Source of the DNA: Massilia sp. PDC64
Lineage (GTDB): Bacteria; Pseudomonadota; Gammaproteobacteria; Burkholderiales; Burkholderiaceae_D
NCBI RefSeq assembly: GCF_900101265.1
Contig: NZ_FMZS01000001.1
Span: 558,001-622,000, forward strand
Reading direction: 5' to 3'
DNA length: 64,000 nt
The translations under genes were made by a program, and so were the position numbers. Shown piece after piece: positions 51,401 through 57,700 of this stretch (position 1 is its first letter; each line of letters opens with the position of its first letter). The notes below the pieces were generated by a model, which had not been told where the DNA came from, did not search any database, and saw nothing but the letters and a program-made list of their open reading frames with translations.

Positions 51401-52912
51401 TCAGCGCTTGGCGCCCGTGACGGCCGCGACAAAATCCTTGTGCGCCGGCATCACGTCCACGCAGCGGCCGATCACGCGCTCCGTATTGGCGAGAAAATCG
51501 CGCAACGTGGGCTCGTCCATCAGGTCGACGAGCGGGTGGTAGCCGCCCGCACGCACGCCCTGCCCGTGCAGCACCTGCTGCCAGCCGACGGGCGTGAACA
51601 ATTCCTCGTTCTCGCGCACGACGCGGCCATGGGCCTTGAACAGGTCGATCTTGCGGCGCAGCGTGTCCGGGATGTCCATCGTGCGCACGTGGTTCCAGAA
51701 CCGCGTGTCGGCGCGGGTCGTCGCGTGATAGTGTAGGATGAGGAAGTCGCGGATGCGCTCGATCTCGAAATCGCCCTGGCGGTTGAACTCGTCGATATCG
51801 GCCTGGTGAAACCCCTTGTCCGGGAAAAAGGCCAGCAGCCGCGACAGCGCGGACTGGATCAGGTGGATCGACGTCGATTCGAGCGGCTCCAGAAAGCCCG
51901 ACGACAGGCCGATGGCCACCACGTTGCGGTGCCACGCCTTGCGCCGGCGGCCCGCCGTGAAGCGCAGCAGCTTCGGTTCGGCCAGCGCCTCGCCGTCGAG
52001 GTTCTGCAACAGGATGGCCGCGGCTTCGTCCTCGCTCATGTGGCGGCTGGAAAACACGTGGCCGTTGCCCGTGCGGTGCTGCAGGCCGATGCGCCACTGC
52101 CAGCCGGCCGGACGCGCATGCGCGATCGTGTACGGCAGCAAATCGCCGGACAGCGCGCACGGCACGGCCCACGCACGGTCGCACGGCAGCCAGTGGCTCC
52201 AGTCCTCGAAGCCCGCGTGCAGCGTCTGTTCGATCAGCAGGCCGCGGAAGCCCGTGCAGTCGAGGAACAGATCGCCCGCCACGACCTCGCCGCTGGCCAG
52301 CACGACGGCCTCGATGAACCCGTCGTCCGCGCGCTGGCGCACCTCGACCACCTTGCCCTCGGTGCGGCGCACGCCGCGCGCTTCCGCGTAGGTACGCAGG
52401 TAGCGCGCGTACAGGCCGGCATCCAGGTGGAACGCGTACACGATGTCGGCCAGCGGCGAATTCGGCGCCTCCGGCGGCGGGCGCATGAATTTGCCGGCGC
52501 GCGCGCCCATCCGGTTGATCGAATAGTGCTCGAGGTCGGGCGCGAAGCCGGCCTGGTGGGCCTTGAGCCAGTACTGGAAGAATTCGACGGTGTGCACGTC
52601 CTGGCCGAAGCGGCCGAACCCGTGCATGTAGCGCTCGCCCGGGCGGCTCCAGTCCTTGAATTCGATGCCGAGCTTGAACGTGGCCTTCGTCTCGCGCACG
52701 AACTCGTCTTCGTTGATGCCGAGGACGTCGTTGAACAGACGAATCATCGGGATCGTGGATTCGCCCACGCCGACGGTGGAAATCTCGTCGGACTCGACGA
52801 GGCGGATGGCGAAGCGGCCCTGCAGCAGGCGCGCCAGCGCGGCGGCAGCCATCCAGCCGGCCGTGCCGCCGCCGACGATCACGATGTCTTGGAGAGGAGT
52901 CTGTTGCGTCAT
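51401..52912 (-). CDS. Tryptophan halogenase-family flavoprotein 1
   Basis: 503 residues. FAD-binding IVIVGGGTAGWMAAAAL at the N-terminus, the putative catalytic lysine K80 (ATFKLGIEF), and E345-S346 (GFLEPLESTSIH) are all present. The diagnostic WxWxIP motif reads W271-Q-W-R-I-G, with Gly in place of Pro. Such halogenases use reduced FAD, oxygen and chloride or bromide; those beside TonB receptors (as in Xanthomonas and Caulobacter) often prefer bromide and non-tryptophan indoles. An intrinsic terminator lies just upstream of the start. No ribosome-binding site is obvious. Confidence 0.92.
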   Translation of the reverse strand: MTQQTPLQDIVIVGGGTAGWMAAAALARLLQGRFAIRLVESDEISTVGVGESTIPMIRLFNDVLGINEDEFVRETKATFKLGIEFKDWSRPGERYMHGFGRFGQDVHTVEFFQYWLKAHQAGFAPDLEHYSINRMGARAGKFMRPPPEAPNSPLADIVYAFHLDAGLYARYLRTYAEARGVRRTEGKVVEVRQRADDGFIEAVVLASGEVVAGDLFLDCTGFRGLLIEQTLHAGFEDWSHWLPCDRAWAVPCALSGDLLPYTIAHARPAGWQWRIGLQHRTGNGHVFSSRHMSEDEAAAILLQNLDGEALAEPKLLRFTAGRRRKAWHRNVVAIGLSSGFLEPLESTSIHLIQSALSRLLAFFPDKGFHQADIDEFNRQGDFEIERIRDFLILHYHATTRADTRFWNHVRTMDIPDTLRRKIDLFKAHGRVVRENEELFTPVGWQQVLHGQGVRAGGYHPLVDLMDEPTLRDFLANTERVIGRCVDVMPAHKDFVAAVTGAKR

Positions 52913-52924
52913 GGTCGTAGCATA

Positions 52925-52961
52925 CAAAAAAAAACCCTTGCCGGCGCAAACCGGCAAGGGT
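52925..52961 (-). terminator. Intrinsic terminator between receptor 2 and halogenase 1
   Basis: On the minus strand ACCCTTGCCGG and CCGGCAAGGGT form a perfect 11-bp stem (52934-52961) followed by nine T. It ends 13 bases before the halogenase 1 start and 33 bases after receptor 2's stop, so halogenase expression would need readthrough or its own promoter. Confidence 0.93.
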
Positions 52962-52993
52962 GGGAGCATCAGCACAGGGCCGACATAGGAGGC

Positions 52994-55738
52994 TTACATT
53001 TTGTAGTTCAGGCCGATCAGCACCGTGCGGCCCAGTGGGCGGTCTTCGATGACGTTATCCTTGGTCTTGCGATAACGGGTGAAGTGCGCGCTCTTGACGT
53101 TGTTCATCTGCACCAGCAGCGACAGGTTCTTCAGCGGACCGTCCTGGAACTCGTAGCCCAGCTGCAGGTCGAGCACCTTGCCGCCCACGACGTAGGTCAG
53201 CTGGCGGTCGCCCGTGTTCTGCGTCACTTCGCCGATGAAGTCCGAGCGGTAGGTTTCGGCGGCGCGGGCCGAGAAACCGTTCTTCTCGTAGTACACCGTC
53301 AGGTTGGCGGTGCGCTTCGACAGGCCCGGCAGGTTCATGTTGCCGCCGCCGTTGTCCTGCGTCGTGTTCGGGATCGACACCGAGCTCGCGTTCTGCGCGA
53401 CGTTGGCGACGACGCCGAAGCCGTCCAGGTAACGGGTCAGGACGTTCAGCGGCAGCGACGCGGCCAACTCGACACCCTTGATGTTGCCGCCCGTGCCGTT
53501 CAGCGGCGTGTTGTAGGTACCGATCGTGCTCGGCGCCTGGTACGACGTCGGCAGCAGCACGGACGAGAAGTCGAACTGGCGGTCCGTGTTGATGATGTAG
53601 CTGTCGAGCTTGCGGTAGAACACGGCGGCGCTCACGTACGCCTTGCTTTCCCAGTATTTTTCATACGACAGGTCCACGCCCTTGGCACGGAACGGCTTCA
53701 GCTGCGGGTTGCCGCCGCTGCCCGTGTAGTAACCCTTGGAGGCGTCGTAGCTGAAGCTGCCCGAGGCGCGCATCTGCTGCAGTTCCGGGCGGGCCATGAT
53801 CTTCTCCAGCGAGAAGCGCAGGGACTGCTGGTTGCCCAGGTCGCCGACCAGGTTCAGGCTCGGCAGCACGTCGTTGTAGCTGGTGCCGTCGGTGACGGTC
53901 GCGGTCGGGCGGTGCAGGTCGTCCGTGCCCTGGTTCTTGTCCACCGAGAACGCGGTCGATTCCTGTTTGGTGTGCACGAACTGCAGACCCAGGGCGCCGC
54001 GCACCGGGATGCCGGCCGCTTCGGTATCGATGCCCAGCTTGGTGAACGCCGTGTCCACCTTCTCGCGCACCACCCAGTCCTTGTTGTAGATGTCCGGGTG
54101 CTGCTTCGGATTCACGTTGTAGATCGTTGCCAGCGCGGCGACCGGGTCGAAGCCCAGCACGGTCAGGCCGGTCTCGCCGACGCCCTGCGCGCTGCTGCCC
54201 GACGGGAACGGTGCGGTCGCGTAGCGGTCGGCGCCGCCCCTGATCGACAGCAGGCCTTCGACGAACGAACGGGTCTTCGAACGGTTCGACAGGTTCACGC
54301 CGCCGGTGAACTTGCTGAAGAACCAGCCTTCCGGCAGGTCGCGCGACACGTCCAGGCGCACGGCGCCCAGGCGGTCGTACACGTGCGGGAACTTCACGTA
54401 GCCGGCCTGGGTTTCGGTACCGCCCCAGCCCTGCGGGTCGGTCAGCACGACGTTGTTCGGATTGGTCAGGTCGACGCTGCTGGTGAACGCGCGGCTGCCG
54501 CGGGCGAAGCCGATCGTCGTCAGGTTGTTGGCCGCGACCGAACCGTAGGTCTCGAGGTTCGTGCCGTTACGTTCGGCGCTGTTCCACGACAGGTCGAGCG
54601 ACGCGGTCCAGTCCTGGTCGATCTTCAGCTTGTTGTTCCAGCCGATCGAGCGGGTGACGTCGTTCCACACTTCGTTGTCGTTGCGGATGATCGGACGCAC
54701 GTTGTTGATCTGGCCGCTCATCACGTCGGCGCCCGACAGCGTCGCGTTGATCAGCTGGCTCGGCTTGTCGTAGGCGCTCGTGCCCGTGTCGTTCAGCGGG
54801 GCCTGGAAGCCGACGTTGCGGGTGCTGCGGTCGTACTTCGAATAGAACAGGTCGAGCGTGCTCGTGAAGTTGCGGCTCGGGCGGTACTGGACCACGCCCA
54901 TCAGGCCGTTGCGCGACTGGCGGTAGGTCTCGGTGTAGGCTTCGAAGCCGGTGTACGGGATGTTGACGGTCTGGCCGTTGTACGTGGTCGTGCCGTTGCC
55001 CCAGCCGTTGAAGCGGGACGATGCCGGACCGGTGCCCTGCAGGCGCGCAAAGCCGAAGGCGACGCCGACCTGGCGGTTCATGAACTGGTCGATGTACGAG
55101 AACGTGAAGCGGTTGCCGCTACCTTTGTCGTATTGCAGGCCCAGGCCGCTCTTTTCGCGGCGGTAGTTGACCGCCATCGTGCGGCCCTTGAAGTCCAGCG
55201 GACGCACGGTCTGCAGGTCGACGGTACCCGACAGGCCCTGGCCGATCAGCGCGCCGTCCGGCGTCTTGTACACGACGACACCCGACAGCAGTTCGCCCGG
55301 ATACTGGTCGAATTCGATCGAGCGGCTGTCGCCGGTCGACACCTGCTCGCGGCCGTTCAGCAGGCCCGTCGAGAAGTCGGGCGACATGCCGCGGATCGAG
55401 ATGATCGATGCATTGCCGTGCACGTCGCGCTGCGTGGTCACGCCCGGCAGGCGCGCGAGCGATTCGGCGATGCTCTGGTCCGGCAGCTTGCCGATGTCTT
55501 CGGCGGAAATCGCCTCGACGATGGAATCGCTGTTCTTCTTGACCGAGATGGCCGCCTCGATACCGCGGCGGATACCGGTCACCTTGACGGTCTGGACGCC
55601 GGCGGCGGCGTCGGCCTGGCTGGTCGTCTGCTGCTGGTCCTGCGCCGATGCGGCGTGGCTGGTCAGCGCCATGAACACGGCGCAGCCCGCTGCGACCGGA
55701 CTCAGTTTCCAGGTCTGCATACCCTTCGAAATCTTCAT
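52994..55738 (-). CDS. TonB-dependent receptor 2 (large)
   Basis: 914 residues. Start 55738 after GAGGGGACAC. Signal region TWKLSPVAAGCAVFMALTSHAASAQ. Plug: VKVTGIRRGIEAAISVKKNSDSIVEAI, then GKLPDQSIAESLARLPGVTTQRDVHGNASIISIRGM. The barrel ends in LIGLNYKM, with Met rather than the usual terminal Phe. More diverged from receptors 1 and 3 than they are from each other. The terminator and halogenase 1 follow. Its promoter carries the HexR-like operator in the -10/spacer region. Confidence 0.94.
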   Translation of the reverse strand: MKISKGMQTWKLSPVAAGCAVFMALTSHAASAQDQQQTTSQADAAAGVQTVKVTGIRRGIEAAISVKKNSDSIVEAISAEDIGKLPDQSIAESLARLPGVTTQRDVHGNASIISIRGMSPDFSTGLLNGREQVSTGDSRSIEFDQYPGELLSGVVVYKTPDGALIGQGLSGTVDLQTVRPLDFKGRTMAVNYRREKSGLGLQYDKGSGNRFTFSYIDQFMNRQVGVAFGFARLQGTGPASSRFNGWGNGTTTYNGQTVNIPYTGFEAYTETYRQSRNGLMGVVQYRPSRNFTSTLDLFYSKYDRSTRNVGFQAPLNDTGTSAYDKPSQLINATLSGADVMSGQINNVRPIIRNDNEVWNDVTRSIGWNNKLKIDQDWTASLDLSWNSAERNGTNLETYGSVAANNLTTIGFARGSRAFTSSVDLTNPNNVVLTDPQGWGGTETQAGYVKFPHVYDRLGAVRLDVSRDLPEGWFFSKFTGGVNLSNRSKTRSFVEGLLSIRGGADRYATAPFPSGSSAQGVGETGLTVLGFDPVAALATIYNVNPKQHPDIYNKDWVVREKVDTAFTKLGIDTEAAGIPVRGALGLQFVHTKQESTAFSVDKNQGTDDLHRPTATVTDGTSYNDVLPSLNLVGDLGNQQSLRFSLEKIMARPELQQMRASGSFSYDASKGYYTGSGGNPQLKPFRAKGVDLSYEKYWESKAYVSAAVFYRKLDSYIINTDRQFDFSSVLLPTSYQAPSTIGTYNTPLNGTGGNIKGVELAASLPLNVLTRYLDGFGVVANVAQNASSVSIPNTTQDNGGGNMNLPGLSKRTANLTVYYEKNGFSARAAETYRSDFIGEVTQNTGDRQLTYVVGGKVLDLQLGYEFQDGPLKNLSLLVQMNNVKSAHFTRYRKTKDNVIEDRPLGRTVLIGLNYKM

Positions 55739-55829
55739 GTGTCCCCTCACCTAAATTCGCTCTATGTATTTACACCAGCCGCTTGTCGAAACACTGCGTG
55801 CCGACCCAACGCTGGAGTCCGGAACGGAT

Positions 55830-55857
55830 TTTGTATTAAAACTAGATAACCCGTCAA
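55830..55857 (-). promoter_or_regulatory. Promoter of receptor 2
   Basis: TTGACG (55852-55857), 16-base spacer, TACAAA (55830-55835) on the minus strand; predicted leader about 85 nt. The spacer contains ATCTAGTTTTAA, also present in the receptor 3 promoter. Confidence 0.7.
55831..55847. promoter_or_regulatory. HexR-like operator I (receptor 2 core promoter)
   Basis: TTGTATTAAAACTAGAT (plus strand) fits TGTA-N7-TACA at 7 of 8 positions and overlaps the -10 box and most of the spacer, where a bound repressor would block polymerase. Confidence 0.6.
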
Positions 55858-55958
55858 CGGAACGTGTAATTCCGCGAGCAAATTGGCGTTTTCCCCACAG
55901 ATTTTCGAAAAAATCTGCAATTTTGTCCGTAATTTAAGTACCACAGCGCGTATTTACT

Positions 55959-55975
55959 ATGTAGTCGCGATAAAA
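55959..55975. promoter_or_regulatory. HexR-like operator D (receptor 2 upstream)
   Basis: ATGTAGTCGCGATAAAA matches site B at 14 of 17 positions. It is about 128 bases upstream of site I, centre to centre. Confidence 0.5.
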
Positions 55976-56062
55976 AAATGGCATCTGCATGGCATGCGTA
56001 TGCCACGCGCATCGGCGCGGTCGCTGGTACGGGGAAAGAGGCGGAGAGAAACTGGACGGGAC

Positions 56063-56084
56063 GGACGGCGCGCGGGCGCCGTCC
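56063..56084 (-). terminator. Possible terminator of halogenase 2
   Basis: GGACGGCGC (56063-56071) and GCGCCGTCC (56076-56084) form a 9-bp stem 12 bases beyond the halogenase 2 stop. The T-tract on the minus strand is weak (GTTTCTC). Confidence 0.5.
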
Positions 56085-56096
56085 GCGGTGCTGCGA

Positions 56097-57608
56097 TTAC
56101 ATCCTGGGCGCCTTGCAGTGCTCGGCGATGAACCGGTCATGGTCGGGCATGAAGCCGACGCATTGCCGGATCACGTCGGCCACGCCTTCCATGTAGTCGT
56201 GGATGCCCTCTTCCGACTGCACATCCACCAGGGGGTGGTAGCTGTCCGGATGGATGTTCTGCCCGACGAGCACCTGCAGCCAGCCCACTTCCGTGAACAG
56301 TTCGCCATTGAAGCGCTGGATGCGGCCGTGGCTCTTGTACAGGTCGAGCTTTTCGCGCAGCGTGGCGGGAATCGCCATGTGGGCGCACGCCTGCCAGAAG
56401 TCGCTGTCGGTGCGCTGGTTGGCGTGGTAGTGCAGGATGATGAAGTCGCGGATGCGCTCGTAGTGGAAGCGCGTCAGGTCGTTGTAGGCATCGATGTCGA
56501 CCTGCGAGAACCCGCGGTCCGGGAAGTAGTCCAGCAGTTGCTGCAGGCCCGACTGCACCATGTGGATGCTGGTCGACTCGAGCGGCTCCAGGAAGCCGCT
56601 GGCGAGGCCCAGCGCCACGACGTTCTTGACCCAGGCCTTCTTGCGCATGCCGGTGGTGAAACGGATCGGGCGCGGATCGGCGAGCGGCCTGCCGTCCAGG
56701 TTCGCCAGCAACGTGGCGGCCGCCTCGTCATCGCTGATGTGGCGGCTGCAGTACACGTGGCCGTTGCCGATGCGGTTCTGCAGCGGGATGCGCCATTGCC
56801 ACCCCGCCCCGTGCGCGGTCGCGCGCGTGTAGGGTGTCGTCGCGGCCGCGGATTCGCACGGCACGGCCAGTGCGCGGTCGCACGGCAGCCAGTGGCTCCA
56901 GTCCTCGAAGCCCGCCTGCAGCGTCTGTTCGATGAGCAGGCCGCGGAAGCCCGAGCAATCGATGAACAGGTCGCCCTCGACACGCCGGCCGCTCTCCAGC
57001 ACGACGGCGTCGATGAAGCCGTCGTGCGCACGCTGGCTGACCTGCACGATCCTGCCCTCGATGCGCTCGACGCCGCGCGACTCCGACAGCTTGCGCAGGT
57101 GGCGCGCATACAGGCTGGCGTCGAAGTGGTAGGCGTAGGCGATGTCGGCCAGCGGCGAATTGCCGAGGTCCGTGCGCGCCGGCATGAATTTGTTCGCGTT
57201 CGCCGCCATGCGCGTGATCGAGTACTCGCCCAGCGGGCGCGCGCGGCCGAGCGCATGCATCTTGTGCCAGTACTGCTCGAAGCCGACCATCCACAAGTCC
57301 TGGCCGACGCGCCCGAAACCGTGCATGTAGCGCTCGCCCTGGCGGCCCCAGTTGACGAACTCGATGCCCAGCTTGAAGGTGCCGTTGGTCGCCTTCATGA
57401 ACTCGGCCTCGTCGATACCGGCGACGGTGTTGAAGCGCTGGATCATCGGGATGGTCGCCTCGCCGACGCCGACGGTGCCGATGTCATCGGATTCGACGAG
57501 GCGGATCGTGTAGCGGCCGCGCAGCGCGGTGGCGAGGGCGGTGGCGGCCATCCAGCCGGCGGTGCCGCCGCCCACGATGACGATGGTGTTCAGGAGAGGT
57601 GCGTTCAT
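56097..57608 (-). CDS. Tryptophan halogenase-family flavoprotein 2
   Basis: 503 residues, the same length as halogenase 1 and clearly paralogous. FAD site IVIVGGGTAGWMAATAL, lysine K79 (GTFKLGIEF), SGFLEPLESTSIH, and an intact WxWxIP motif (GWQWRIPLQNR). An enzyme of flavin-dependent halogenation, substrate unknown. It follows receptor 3, separated by a terminator whose T-run ends 25 bases upstream of its ATG. No Shine-Dalgarno is obvious. Confidence 0.93.
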   Translation of the reverse strand: MNAPLLNTIVIVGGGTAGWMAATALATALRGRYTIRLVESDDIGTVGVGEATIPMIQRFNTVAGIDEAEFMKATNGTFKLGIEFVNWGRQGERYMHGFGRVGQDLWMVGFEQYWHKMHALGRARPLGEYSITRMAANANKFMPARTDLGNSPLADIAYAYHFDASLYARHLRKLSESRGVERIEGRIVQVSQRAHDGFIDAVVLESGRRVEGDLFIDCSGFRGLLIEQTLQAGFEDWSHWLPCDRALAVPCESAAATTPYTRATAHGAGWQWRIPLQNRIGNGHVYCSRHISDDEAAATLLANLDGRPLADPRPIRFTTGMRKKAWVKNVVALGLASGFLEPLESTSIHMVQSGLQQLLDYFPDRGFSQVDIDAYNDLTRFHYERIRDFIILHYHANQRTDSDFWQACAHMAIPATLREKLDLYKSHGRIQRFNGELFTEVGWLQVLVGQNIHPDSYHPLVDVQSEEGIHDYMEGVADVIRQCVGFMPDHDRFIAEHCKAPRM

Positions 57609-57632
57609 GCTGGCTTTTCACATTCGGTAAAG

Positions 57633-57668
57633 AAAAAACACCCCTGCGGACCTGGGTCGGCAGGGGTG
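57633..57668 (-). terminator. Intrinsic terminator between receptor 3 and halogenase 2
   Basis: On the minus strand CACCCCTGC and GCAGGGGTG form a 9-bp stem with a 12-base loop (57639-57668), then six T (57633-57638). Same position relative to the halogenase as the terminator at 52925. Confidence 0.88.
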
Positions 57669-57700
57669 CTTGCTTACGTTGTCGACGTCGACAGGATAGC

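Larger units (their letters stand above)
55739..56096. other. Intergenic region upstream of receptor 2
   Basis: 358 bases between receptor 2's start and halogenase 2's stop. It holds the receptor 2 promoter with site I (55831-55847), site D (55959-55975), and a GC hairpin at 56063-56084. The part around 55900-55980 is AT-rich. Confidence 0.8.

Noticed and set aside
51806..55849. A 1347-codon open frame on the plus strand across receptor 2
   Set aside because: It is the antisense shadow of a strongly conserved TonB receptor in GC-rich DNA. Its product is rich in Arg/Val/Asp/His with no domain.
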